Assembly (NCBI RefSeq): GCF_028689305.1
Contig: NZ_JAQTWM010000023.1
Coordinates: forward strand, 1 to 43,342
Reading direction: 5' to 3'
Origin: Rhodoferax sp.
GTDB lineage: Bacteria; Pseudomonadota; Gammaproteobacteria; Burkholderiales; Burkholderiaceae_C
Length of the DNA stretch: 43,342 nt
Each line of letters starts with the position of its first letter. Position 1 is the first letter of the stretch. This document shows positions 21,575 through 29,946 of the stretch, piece by piece. The position numbers and the translations under genes were made by a program. The notes under the pieces were generated by a model. The model ran no database searches and had not been told where the DNA came from. It saw nothing but the letters and a program-made list of their open reading frames with translations.

Positions 21575-23941
21575 TCAATCGTAATTGCTGAAACGACTTG
21601 GTACGCCAGTGGGCTCACGCAAGTTCTGGTAGCCGGAAATATTGTCCTTGAGTGATTTGAGCGGATTCACCCCAATGCGGGAAAAGCCGACAAACTCCAG
21701 CTGGAACATGAGGCGCTGGGTCGCGGTCACGGTGCTGGTTTGCAGCCGCTCAAACACAATGCGGCCGAGCCAACAACCGGCATCGTATTCAAAGCCAAGC
21801 ACCGAATCGACCAGCTTGCCCTCGTTCATGCTGTAGTTCAGCCGGCCGACACTGTACCAGCGACCCTCACCCAGCCCCTGTCCATCCCCCTGCGCCTGAC
21901 CACGGTCGCCCCACAGGTCAGACACGGGCCATTGCCAGCCGACATCCAGCTGTTCGCTGGTGTCACGCTGGTAACGGTAGGCGGCAGACAGCGTGCGGTA
22001 GCTGCCCGGGCGATAACGCGCGCCCAGGGTGGAGCGCACCGACTTTTCGGTGTGCGGATTAAATTGCACCGTCGCATCCACACTCCAGCGCGGGTTCCAG
22101 TTGACTGAGCCGCCCAACAACACGTCACTGATGCGGTCGGTCACGGCGGCACCACCGGGCAAGGTCACATTCTGATCACGGAAACGCAGGCGTTGCGCCA
22201 TCCCCACGCGGACCGCCTCGGCGCCGGTGTCAGGGTCCAGCAGTCGGCTGGTCACTCCCAGGGTCAGCAGATCGCTGTCGGAGATACGGTCATTGCCGAC
22301 AAAAGCATTCTCAGAAAAAATGGTGGCCATGTTGAAGTCACTGGCACCCGAGTCATAGTTGGGCAGCAGACTCTGGTCGCGGTAAGGGGTGTTGACGTAA
22401 AAAGCGCGCGGCTCCAGTGTCTGGCGCAGCTGGCGGCCAAAGAACTGGGTATCGCGCTCAAACACCAGGCCGCTGTCGATACTCAGGGTCGGCAACACCC
22501 GGTTGACCTGGCTGTCACCATTGGCCAGGCGGGCATCAAACTGGTATTGGGTGGCATGCAACTGCAGCTTGGGCGTGATGTAGCCGGCGGCAGCCTGCCA
22601 GGGCCGGCTGACTTGCAGCAGCGAGAACAGGCGCCGCCCATTGGGCTGCCCGGTCAGGGTGCTGTCTGACTCGAACCGCGTGAAATCCACATCCATCGAC
22701 AGGTTGACCCCCTGCGCCAGGCTGCGCCCATAGTGGGTGGTCAACTGGGGCAGGCGGTCGTAGGGCGGCACGATGGGTGCCGTGACATCCTGCAGGGTCT
22801 GCCATTTCAGCGTGCGCACGCTGCTGCTGAACGGGCCATTGGTCCACGACAAGGTGGCATCGTTGGCCAGCAGACGCTGCGTCAACGATACATTGGTGCG
22901 GGTGAAATCGCGCCAGTAGTTGTCATCACTGACGCGGTTCAAGCTCAGGTTCAGCGCCGCACCGTTGTCGGTCCAGCTGCTCTGGAGCCTGGCCTGGTGA
23001 CTGAAATTCAAACCCCAGCGGTTGGTTTCACGCAATTGGTCAGCCGGCATCCAGTCCAGGCGCGCCACACCAGAGTAACTGGGTTCCAGATAACGGAACT
23101 CGGCATCCAGGTTGACGCCGCGCTTGCTCATCAGGGTCGGGGTGAAAGTGAGGTCGCGGTTGGGTGCAATGTTCCAGTAGTAGGGCACCGACAGCTCCAG
23201 ACCGTTGACGTTGTCCAGATCGGCAATCGGTGGCAGCACCCCTGATTTACGCTGGTCACTCAGCGGAAAACTCAGGTAGGGAATGGGCAGCAGCGGCACC
23301 CCCTTGAAACTGAGCAAGGCGCCCTCGGCGGTCCCCACATCCTCTTCGTTGTCCAGGCGGATGCTGGTGGCCTGCAGCAGCCAGTCCGGCATCCAGCTCG
23401 GGCCCGGCAAACGCCGGCAGGTGGTGTAGGTGGCGTTGTGGATCACGGCCCGCTGGTCATCCAGGAAATCGACCCGATCCGCCTGGCCATGAGCCTGGTT
23501 ACGCAAAAAGTGATAAGTGGGCTGGTTGAAAAAACCCTCAAACACATCCACCCGCAGCTCCAGCAACGGGCCTTCGTAGACGTTGCCCGCGCGGTTGACA
23601 CGCACGTGGCCGCTGGCCCGGGCCAGATCGGTGGGCTGGTTGTACTCCAGCCGGTCGGCCCGAATGACCACGTCACCCTTGCGCAGCATGGCATCACCTT
23701 CAACCACCGTCTCCAAGTCGGTGCGACCCGTGATGGTGTTGCCCGTGACAAAACTGGGCAGGACACTGCGCGTCAGCGGACTGATGGATTCCTCCAGCGC
23801 CAGGCTGTTGCGCAGTTGCAGCGCCGCCTCGGGTTCATGGCCCTGAGCCAGTGCCAGCCACGGGGTCACCAGCGTGGCGGCCAGACAGACACCGGCCCGA
23901 TACCAGCGGCCAGCGCCCCCCCTGATTGACGGATCAAACAT
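21575..23941 (-). CDS. lptD: LPS-assembly protein LptD
   Basis: A 788-residue outer membrane beta-barrel that, with LptE, inserts lipopolysaccharide in the outer leaflet. The signal peptide covers about 1-33 (ending A-L-A-Q). An OstA/LptA-like N-terminal domain (M-L-R-K-G-D-V-V-I-R-A-D-R-L-E-Y-N) precedes the long barrel ending in a typical C-terminal region (Q-L-E-F-V-G-F-S-R-I-G). Only two cysteines are seen in the mature protein (one in T-T-C-R-R, one in A-G-C-W-L-G), against four in E. coli. The start is uncertain: ATG 23941 and ATG 23953 are both in frame without a good ribosome site. It is divergent from amgK. Confidence 0.92.
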   Translation of the reverse strand: MFDPSIRGGAGRWYRAGVCLAATLVTPWLALAQGHEPEAALQLRNSLALEESISPLTRSVLPSFVTGNTITGRTDLETVVEGDAMLRKGDVVIRADRLEYNQPTDLARASGHVRVNRAGNVYEGPLLELRVDVFEGFFNQPTYHFLRNQAHGQADRVDFLDDQRAVIHNATYTTCRRLPGPSWMPDWLLQATSIRLDNEEDVGTAEGALLSFKGVPLLPIPYLSFPLSDQRKSGVLPPIADLDNVNGLELSVPYYWNIAPNRDLTFTPTLMSKRGVNLDAEFRYLEPSYSGVARLDWMPADQLRETNRWGLNFSHQARLQSSWTDNGAALNLSLNRVSDDNYWRDFTRTNVSLTQRLLANDATLSWTNGPFSSSVRTLKWQTLQDVTAPIVPPYDRLPQLTTHYGRSLAQGVNLSMDVDFTRFESDSTLTGQPNGRRLFSLLQVSRPWQAAAGYITPKLQLHATQYQFDARLANGDSQVNRVLPTLSIDSGLVFERDTQFFGRQLRQTLEPRAFYVNTPYRDQSLLPNYDSGASDFNMATIFSENAFVGNDRISDSDLLTLGVTSRLLDPDTGAEAVRVGMAQRLRFRDQNVTLPGGAAVTDRISDVLLGGSVNWNPRWSVDATVQFNPHTEKSVRSTLGARYRPGSYRTLSAAYRYQRDTSEQLDVGWQWPVSDLWGDRGQAQGDGQGLGEGRWYSVGRLNYSMNEGKLVDSVLGFEYDAGCWLGRIVFERLQTSTVTATQRLMFQLEFVGFSRIGVNPLKSLKDNISGYQNLREPTGVPSRFSNYD

Positions 23942-24013
23942 CAAGAAACACATCTGGCCAAAGCAAATACGGTCATGGAGGAACAAAAATGGGGGCAAGT
24001 ACAGGCGGATTTG

Positions 24014-24019
24014 TAAAAT
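24014..24019 (+). promoter_or_regulatory. candidate -10 of amgK
   Basis: TAAAAT hexamer 27 bases before the amgK ATG in the divergent lptD/amgK gap. No convincing -35 is visible at the right spacing. Confidence 0.3.
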
Positions 24020-24046
24020 TGATTATCCCTTAGCCGAGCCCACTCC

Positions 24047-25126
24047 ATGCCCCATTCCTCCACCGCAGCCGCCAGTGCGGACATCGCCTGGTCCGACCCG
24101 CGCCGCGCCGCCCAATTTGACAGCTGGCTGGCGGCCATCACAGCTGCGCATGGTTTGCAGCCAAACACCCTGCGCCTAGCCAGCGCCGATGCCAGTTTCA
24201 GGCGCTATTTCCGGGTGGACAGTCAGTTGGGCAGCCGCATCATCATGGATGCACCGCCCGAGCAGGAAAACTGCCGACCCTTCGTCACAATCGCACAACT
24301 GATGCGCGACGTCGGCCTCACCGCACCCGAGGTGCTGGCCTGGGACGAGGCACGGGGTTTCATGCTGCTGACCGACCTGGGCGGCCAGACCATGATGCAG
24401 GTGATTGACCCGGACAACGCCCACGCCAATCTGCCGCTGTACCTGCAGGCGGTGGAGGTGCTGATCGCCTGGCAGCTGGCGTCCCGTCCCGGGGTGCTGC
24501 CCGCTTACGACGAGGCCCTGCTGCGCCGCGAGCTGACGCTGTTTCCCGACTGGTACCTGACCCGGCACAAGGCGCTGACCCTTGACGAGACCATGCGCAG
24601 CACCCTGGACAACACCTTTGCCCAGATCATCCGCCAGAACCTGGCGCACCCCAGCGTCTACGTGCACCGCGACTTCATGCCACGCAACCTGATGGCCCCG
24701 ACCACGCCGGGCGGACCGCTGGGCGTGCTGGACTTTCAGGACGCGGTCTACGGCCCCATCACCTACGACATTGCCAGCCTGATGCGCGACGCCTTCCTGA
24801 GCTGGGACGAAGAGTTCTGCCTGGACATCACCATCCGTTACTGGGAAAAGGCACGCAAGGCCGGGCTGCCCGTGGGCGATGACTTTGGCGAGTTCTACCG
24901 CGGTGTGGAATGGATGGGCCTGCAACGCCACCTCAAGGTCGCCGGCATTTTTGCCCGCCTGACCCTGCGCGACGGCAAACCCAAATACCTGGCCGACACG
25001 CCGCGCTTCATCAACTACATCCGCGCCACCTGCGCCCGCTATCGCGAACTCAAACCGCTGCTGCGGCTGGTGGACAAGGTCGAAGGCATCGTGGAACCGA
25101 ACATCTTCGGTTATGGGCGGCAGTAA
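24047..25126 (+). CDS. amgK: N-acetylmuramate/N-acetylglucosamine 1-kinase (AmgK type)
   Basis: A 359-residue aminoglycoside-phosphotransferase-fold kinase that phosphorylates MurNAc at the anomeric position for MurU in peptidoglycan recycling. Visible are the nucleotide-binding N-lobe (S-F-R-R-Y-F-R-V), the catalytic loop H-R-D-F-M-P-R-N-L-M (Brenner motif) and the metal site L-D-F-Q-D-A-V-Y-G-P. Placement divergent from lptD-surA-ksgA is characteristic of this gene and supports the call over a generic phosphotransferase. murU, which is adjacent in Pseudomonas, lies 14 kb away here. No clear ribosome site precedes the ATG. Confidence 0.88.
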   Translation: MPHSSTAAASADIAWSDPRRAAQFDSWLAAITAAHGLQPNTLRLASADASFRRYFRVDSQLGSRIIMDAPPEQENCRPFVTIAQLMRDVGLTAPEVLAWDEARGFMLLTDLGGQTMMQVIDPDNAHANLPLYLQAVEVLIAWQLASRPGVLPAYDEALLRRELTLFPDWYLTRHKALTLDETMRSTLDNTFAQIIRQNLAHPSVYVHRDFMPRNLMAPTTPGGPLGVLDFQDAVYGPITYDIASLMRDAFLSWDEEFCLDITIRYWEKARKAGLPVGDDFGEFYRGVEWMGLQRHLKVAGIFARLTLRDGKPKYLADTPRFINYIRATCARYRELKPLLRLVDKVEGIVEPNIFGYGRQ

Positions 25127-25137
25127 GCCTTGACAAG

Positions 25138-25195
25138 AAAAATCCGGCTCCAGCCCACACGTTATCTACATGGATAGCTATATTTAGCATAGCAA
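25138..25195. repeat. dispersed AT-rich repeat, copy B (inverted)
   Basis: Fills most of the amgK-rsmE gap. Read as given, AAATCCGGCTCCAGCCC then TAGCTATATTTAGCATAG aligns with the reverse complement of copy A (AAATCGGGCCTTAGCCC, then TAGCTATCAAAATAGTA) at the same spacing. Confidence 0.6.
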
Positions 25196-25204
25196 AATTT
25201 CACC

Positions 25205-25942
25205 ATGCCGCGTTTTTACTGCCCCACACCGTTGTTCACTGGCGCCGTGCTGGACCTACCCGCCGGCGCCGCCCGCCATGTGCAAGTGCTGCGGCTGCAG
25301 CCCGGCGACGGCATCACGCTGTTTACCGATGCGTCGGCGGCCACTGGCGAATTTGCCGCCACCGTGACCCAGATGGGACGCAGCCAGGTGCAGGTACAGG
25401 TCGGCGCGTTCACCGCGACACACCGCGAACCGGCGCGTCAGGTACAGCTGGCCGTGGGCATGCCGGCCAATGACCGCATGGACTGGCTGGTGGAAAAAGC
25501 CACCGAACTCGGCGTGGCCAGTATCCAGCCGCTGATGACCGAACGCAGCGTGTTGCGCCTGAGTGGCGAGCGCGCCGACAAAAAAATCGCCCACTGGCGC
25601 AGTGTGGCTGTAGCCGCCTGTGAACAATGCGGCGGCAACCGGGTCCCAGTGATTCACGAAGTGATGCCGTTGACCGCCTGGCTCAGCCGCCCCGCGAGCC
25701 CGGGTGCGCTGCGCTGGCTGCTGTCCCTGCAGGATGGCAGCCAGGACTTGCCTGCCGCCAGGCTGGCAGCAGACACGGCGGCAGCAACAGAGGTGACGTT
25801 TTTATCCGGCCCGGAAGGCGGCTTGAGCCGGCCGGAAGAAGACGCGGCCATCGCCGCCGGCCTGGCACCGGTGACCTTGGGGCCGCGGGTCCTGCGCGCC
25901 GAAACTGCGGCGCTGGCCGCCCTGGTGGCGTTGCTGGTGTAA
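25205..25942 (+). CDS. rsmE: 16S rRNA (uracil1498-N3)-methyltransferase
   Basis: A 245-residue SPOUT-class methyltransferase that methylates U1498 of 16S rRNA. The N-terminal PUA-like part (M-P-R-F-Y-C-P-T, H-V-Q-V-L-R-L-Q-P-G-D) is followed by the knot domain with A-T-E-L-G-V, R-S-V-L-R-L, the G-P-E-G-G-L AdoMet motif and the L-G-P-R-V-L-R-A-E-T-A terminal motif. Length is normal for the family. The upstream gap is occupied by a dispersed repeat, which may supply or disturb its leader; no strong ribosome site is seen. Confidence 0.93.
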   Translation: MPRFYCPTPLFTGAVLDLPAGAARHVQVLRLQPGDGITLFTDASAATGEFAATVTQMGRSQVQVQVGAFTATHREPARQVQLAVGMPANDRMDWLVEKATELGVASIQPLMTERSVLRLSGERADKKIAHWRSVAVAACEQCGGNRVPVIHEVMPLTAWLSRPASPGALRWLLSLQDGSQDLPAARLAADTAAATEVTFLSGPEGGLSRPEEDAAIAAGLAPVTLGPRVLRAETAALAALVALLV

Positions 25943-25964
25943 GGCCCGCCACCGCTGCGCCTGA

Positions 25965-27536
25965 ATGACCAAGCATCCGATGTTCACTGCAACACCCCCG
26001 ATTCCCCAGTTCATCCGCCTGCGACGCTGGTGGGTTGTGCTGCTGCTGTCATGGGCTGCCGTGGTGGGTGTGGCGATGTACCGGCACATGGATCACATTC
26101 GTGAGCAAAGCATCCTGGTGGCACAGGAAGGGGCGCGCAACATGTTCCGCATGGTGCTGCTGACGCGCAACTGGAACGCCAGCCATGGCGGGGTGTATGT
26201 GCCCATCACCCCCAGGACGCCCCCCAACCCGTATCTGGAGGATCCACAACGCGACGTGACCACCACCAATGGCCTGGCGCTGACCAAGATCAACCCGGCC
26301 TACATGACCCGTCTGATCGCTGAAATGGCCGAGATGAACACCGGCGCGGTGTTCCGTCTCACCAGCCTGCATCCGATTCGCCCTGAAAACGCGCCCGACG
26401 CCTGGGAACGCCACACACTGGAGCTGTTTGAAAAAGGGGGCAAGGAAAACCTGTCGGTTGAAAACGGGACACAAGGCCAGCTGCTGCGCTACATGGCGCC
26501 GCTGATCGTCACCGCATCCTGCCTGGAATGCCATGCCAAACAGGGCTACCGGGTCGGTAACGTCCGGGGTGGCATCAGCGTCTCGCAGCGTTATGCCCCC
26601 ATCGAACAGGCCACCGCACGTGGTATTGCCGAAGTGCGCCTCTCCTATGGCGGCGTGTTCCTGCTGGTAGCCGGCCTGGGCTGGCTGGTGCTGGAAATGC
26701 TCCGACGCCGCTGGTTTGAACTGATCGACAAGGCCGGGAAACTGGGACTGGCCCAGCAACAACTGCTGCAGGCGGAAAAAATGGCTGCCGTGGGTCAGCT
26801 TGCCGCCGGTGTGGCTCATGAAATCAACAACCCGCTGAGTTTTGTCACCTCCAACCTGAGTGTCCTGAAGACCTATGGCGACAGCTTGCTGGCGCAGCTT
26901 GACGCCAACCCTGCCATCCCGGCCAACGATGCAGACCGTGCCCAACTGGCGAACATCCGGCAGGATCTGCCTGAGCTGCTGCAGGAGTCGCAAGACGGCC
27001 TGCTGCGCATCAGGACCATCGTGGCCCAGCTCAAGGATTTTTCGCAGGTCGACAAGACCCAATGGCAACCGACTGACCTGCAGGCAGGCATTGAAAGTAC
27101 CGTCGGCATGGCCCAACATGCTTTCCAGGGCAAACAGATCGAGCTGGTGCGCGAGTTCGGCACCTTGCCATTGGTGCCCTGCATGGCAGGACGGATTAAC
27201 CAAGTGGTGCTGGCCCTGCTGCTCAACGCCGCCCAGGCCATCACCAGGCAAGGGTGCATCACGATACGCACCGGCTGCGATGACACGCAGGCCTGGATTG
27301 AGGTGGCCGACAACGGCTGTGGCATGCGCCCGGAGGTGATGCGGCGCATGTTCGATCCGTTCTTCACCACCCGGCCGGTCGGCAAAGGCACTGGCCTGGG
27401 GCTGTCCGTGGCCCATGACGTGGTCGTGGCCCACGGTGGCCACATGGACGTCACCAGTACCCCCGGCCAGGGCACCACCGTGCGGGTCTGGCTGCCTTTG
27501 CAAGCCACGAGCGGCATCACCGGGCAAACATCGTGA
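25965..27536 (+). CDS. sensor histidine kinase with haem-c-binding (Tll0287-like/DUF3365) sensor domain
   Basis: A 523-residue membrane kinase. Transmembrane helix 1 is at about 22-38; the periplasmic sensor runs from about 40 to 225 and contains a c-type haem motif C-L-E-C-H (186-190) in the DUF3365/Tll0287-like context (Q-G-Y-R-V-G-N-V-R-G-G-I-S-V-S). Transmembrane helix 2 is at about 228-246, followed by the dimerisation domain with H-E-I-N-N-P (His285) and the ATPase domain with N-A-A-Q-A, D-N-G-C-G-M and G-K-G-T-G-L-G-L. No response regulator is adjacent, so its partner is unknown. The stop overlaps the ATG of the DNA glycosylase gene. ATG 25980 is an alternative start. Redox or gas sensing is inferred. 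Confidence 0.85.
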   Translation: MTKHPMFTATPPIPQFIRLRRWWVVLLLSWAAVVGVAMYRHMDHIREQSILVAQEGARNMFRMVLLTRNWNASHGGVYVPITPRTPPNPYLEDPQRDVTTTNGLALTKINPAYMTRLIAEMAEMNTGAVFRLTSLHPIRPENAPDAWERHTLELFEKGGKENLSVENGTQGQLLRYMAPLIVTASCLECHAKQGYRVGNVRGGISVSQRYAPIEQATARGIAEVRLSYGGVFLLVAGLGWLVLEMLRRRWFELIDKAGKLGLAQQQLLQAEKMAAVGQLAAGVAHEINNPLSFVTSNLSVLKTYGDSLLAQLDANPAIPANDADRAQLANIRQDLPELLQESQDGLLRIRTIVAQLKDFSQVDKTQWQPTDLQAGIESTVGMAQHAFQGKQIELVREFGTLPLVPCMAGRINQVVLALLLNAAQAITRQGCITIRTGCDDTQAWIEVADNGCGMRPEVMRRMFDPFFTTRPVGKGTGLGLSVAHDVVVAHGGHMDVTSTPGQGTTVRVWLPLQATSGITGQTS

Positions 27537-28048
27537 TGCACACTGCCAACCGCCTACAGGGCCTGGCTGCGCTGGTCAACACACAAACCCGGCTGCTGGT
27601 GTTGGGCAGTTTTCCTGGCCTCACCTCGCTGGCGCGCCAGCAGTACTACGCCCATCCGCAAAACGGTTTCTGGCCCATTCTTCAAGCCATTTGGCCCCTT
27701 GGCCCGCATGAACAATGGCCAGACAGCTATGAAAAACGTATCAACTGGATGTTGGGCAAAGGTCTGGGCCTGTGGGACGTGTATGCCTCCTGTGTGCGCG
27801 AAGGCAGCTTGGACACGGCCATCCGAGAGCCGCAGGTCAATGACCTGGCCAGCCTGGTGCAGCGTTGCCCCGAGCTGCGGGTGATTGCCCACAACGGTGG
27901 CGAAAGCTTCCGCCATGCCCGCCACAGCCGCGCCCTGGGCTTGCCGGTCTACCGCCTGCCATCCACCAGCCCGGCCAATGCCAGCTGGAGTTTCGAGCGC
28001 AAGCTGGCCGCCTGGCGCGAGGTGATGGCGGCCGCCGATTTACTGTGA
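27536..28048 (+). CDS. hypoxanthine-DNA glycosylase (UDG superfamily, HDG type)
   Basis: A 170-residue protein of the uracil-DNA glycosylase superfamily family 6, which removes deamination products such as hypoxanthine from DNA. The signature L-V-L-G-S-F-P-G at the N-terminus, Y-Y-A-H-P-Q-N-G-F-W-P-I, G-L-G-L-W-D-V-Y and the C-terminal L-P-S-T-S-P-A-N-A motif are all present. Length is normal for the family. Its ATG overlaps the stop of the kinase gene (TGATG), so expression is probably coupled; an in-frame GTG lies one codon earlier. The AdoMet methyltransferase follows after 8 bases. Confidence 0.85.
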   Translation: MHTANRLQGLAALVNTQTRLLVLGSFPGLTSLARQQYYAHPQNGFWPILQAIWPLGPHEQWPDSYEKRINWMLGKGLGLWDVYASCVREGSLDTAIREPQVNDLASLVQRCPELRVIAHNGGESFRHARHSRALGLPVYRLPSTSPANASWSFERKLAAWREVMAAADLL

Positions 28049-28056
28049 CACCCCCG

Positions 28057-28764
28057 ATGAAGACGATTGATCCCACACCAGTCACCGACGAGCTCGAAGT
28101 CCTGGCCGAACTGGTGCACTTGCCTGGCGCCAACATCATCGAATTGGGCTGCGGCAGCGCCCGCCTGGCGCGCAAACTGTTGCAGCGTTACCCGGACAGC
28201 CAGCTCACCGGGCTGGAGGTGGATGCCCGCCAGCATGCCAAAAACCTGCTGGCGCCCCAGGAGCGGCTCCACTTTGTGGCCGGTGGTGCCCAGGCCATGG
28301 CGTTTCCCGATGCGTCGTTTGACCTGGCCCTGATGCTCAAGTCCCTGCACCATGTGCCGATCGAGGTCATGGCCCAGGCGCTGGCCGAGGTGGCCCGGGT
28401 GTTGCGCCCGGGCGGCCACCTCTATGTTTCGGAGCCGGTGTATGCCGGCGTCCTCAATGACATTGTCAAGCTGTACAACGACGAAGGTCTGGTGCGCGCC
28501 GCCGCCCAGGCGGCGCTGGACAGCGCCCTGGCCAGCACGCCACACTGGCAGGCCGTGACCCAGCGCTGGTTTGACATGCCGGCCAGCTGGAGCAGTTTTG
28601 ACGCGTTCGAACAACGCATGATGCGCCCGAGTTTTGCCGATCACCAGTTGGACGCGGCCAAGATCGCCCGGGTTCGTGCCGCCTTTGAACCCCACTGCGG
28701 CCCGCAGGGCGCCCAATTCATGCGGCCCATGCACGTGCGGCTGCTGCGCCGCACAACGGCATGA
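28057..28764 (+). CDS. class I SAM-dependent methyltransferase
   Basis: A 235-residue Rossmann-fold methyltransferase. Motif I reads I-I-E-L-G-C-G-S-A-R near residues 26-35, then L-E-V-D (motif II) and a post-motif segment with L-K-S-L-H-H-V-P; L-R-P-G-G-H-L-Y-V-S-E-P is the methyltransferase-11 type motif. The substrate cannot be read. ATG 28057 is chosen, 8 bases after the glycosylase stop; the frame is open further upstream but overlaps that gene. It is probably the last member of the kinase-glycosylase-methyltransferase run. Confidence 0.85.
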   Translation: MKTIDPTPVTDELEVLAELVHLPGANIIELGCGSARLARKLLQRYPDSQLTGLEVDARQHAKNLLAPQERLHFVAGGAQAMAFPDASFDLALMLKSLHHVPIEVMAQALAEVARVLRPGGHLYVSEPVYAGVLNDIVKLYNDEGLVRAAAQAALDSALASTPHWQAVTQRWFDMPASWSSFDAFEQRMMRPSFADHQLDAAKIARVRAAFEPHCGPQGAQFMRPMHVRLLRRTTA

Positions 28765-28854
28765 GCCGTGCGCGTTACTCGCCGCAAGCCCGGATAGGTA
28801 AACTCGGAGCCGCTTTTTTTGTCACACACCATTTTTATTTGCCGGGAGAATCTC

Positions 28855-29850
28855 TTGAAGTCCATGTCCTTCAAACACCACCTCTGTTTCACCGCTGCGC
28901 TGTCTGTCCTGGCGGCGCTGCCAGCACACGGGCAGACCCTGGGGGGTGCCAACACGCCTGCCAGCGACACCGCACAGGCAGAAAAGTGTGACGCACCCAA
29001 GGGCACCCTGGCCGTTGTGGAGCCGCAATCGGAAGTGGTGTCCGCCCTGCTGCGCGTTGGCTTGCAGTCGCCCACCGGTTTGTTGCGCATGATCGTTCAG
29101 CAATCGAACTGTTTCCAGGTGGTGGAACGAGGTGCGGCGATGAAGAACCTGATGCAAGAGCGTGCTTTGGTAGAAGGCGGTGAAATGCAAGGGGGACAAA
29201 ATCTGGGCAAAGGGCAAATGGTGGCCGCTGATTTTGTCGTCACCCCCAGCGTGGTGATCTCCAACCCCAACGCGGGCGGTGTTGGCGGTGGTTTGGCCGG
29301 TTTTGGTGGCGCCCTGGGCGTCTTTGGGGCCGTATTGGGCAACCTGAAATTCAAGGAAGCTTCCACCTCCATGGTGATGGCCGATGTGCGCAGTGGCCTG
29401 CAGGTGGCCGCCGCGGAAGGAAGCGCCCAAAAAACCGATTTCAACATTGGCGGGATGTTGCTGGGGGCTGGCGGTGCTGCCGCTTTGGGCGGCTACACCA
29501 ACACGGCTGAAGGCAAGTTGATCGCCGCCAGTTTTCTGGACAACTGGAACGCCATTGTTCGCGATATCCGCAACAAACCCAGCCTGATTCAAGCCACCGG
29601 TGGTGCTGCCTCCAAGGCTAACGCCAGCGCCAGCGTCAAGGCCGGTGCGGGTTCTGCCGGTGACATCTATCTCGCCAAAATTGCGGGGGTCAAGGTGTAC
29701 CGCAATGCCGGTGGCGGGGCAGAACTGGCCAGTTTGTCAAAAACCGACGAGGTCATTTTTGAAGGTGAAGAGCAAAACGGTTTCATGAAAGTTGAAACTT
29801 CCAAGGGCAGCGGCTGGGTCAAGTCCATCATGATGCGCAAACAACAGTAA
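28855..29850 (+). CDS. exported CsgG-like protein with C-terminal SH3-type domain
   Basis: A 331-residue secreted protein. A TTG start at 28855 is proposed because GGGAG lies 6 bases upstream; the first ATG at 28864 has that site too far away. Signal peptide at about 1-27 (ends P-A-H-G-Q). The central part resembles the CsgG/HfaB fold (A-V-V-E-P-Q-S-E-V, C-F-Q-V-V-E-R-G-A-A-M, A-D-F-V-V-T-P-S-V-V-I), with a Gly-rich stretch around 155-175. The last about 60 residues look like a bacterial SH3 domain (V-K-V-Y-R-N-A-G-G-G-A-E-L, G-S-G-W-V-K-S). There is no lipobox Cys at the signal cleavage. Role in envelope secretion or binding is unknown. Confidence 0.72.
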   Translation: MKSMSFKHHLCFTAALSVLAALPAHGQTLGGANTPASDTAQAEKCDAPKGTLAVVEPQSEVVSALLRVGLQSPTGLLRMIVQQSNCFQVVERGAAMKNLMQERALVEGGEMQGGQNLGKGQMVAADFVVTPSVVISNPNAGGVGGGLAGFGGALGVFGAVLGNLKFKEASTSMVMADVRSGLQVAAAEGSAQKTDFNIGGMLLGAGGAAALGGYTNTAEGKLIAASFLDNWNAIVRDIRNKPSLIQATGGAASKANASASVKAGAGSAGDIYLAKIAGVKVYRNAGGGAELASLSKTDEVIFEGEEQNGFMKVETSKGSGWVKSIMMRKQQ

Positions 29851-29903
29851 AAACCTTCGGGTGTCTCTGGCCTGTCAGCAGCTTTCCGGAAAAAGTGCCG
29901 GGC

Positions 29904-29909
29904 TAGAAT
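29904..29909 (+). promoter_or_regulatory. candidate -10 of the diguanylate cyclase gene
   Basis: TAGAAT 37 bases before the chosen ATG (29947). No clear -35. The gene is otherwise 96 bases from its upstream neighbour, so a separate promoter is possible. Confidence 0.3.
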
Positions 29910-29946
29910 CCATACTGAGCCGGGTATGTCGGCCGTAGGGAGATGT

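Noticed and set aside
26049-27527. 492-codon open frame antisense to the histidine kinase
   Set aside because: Shadow of the kinase, which has all its motifs on the plus strand.
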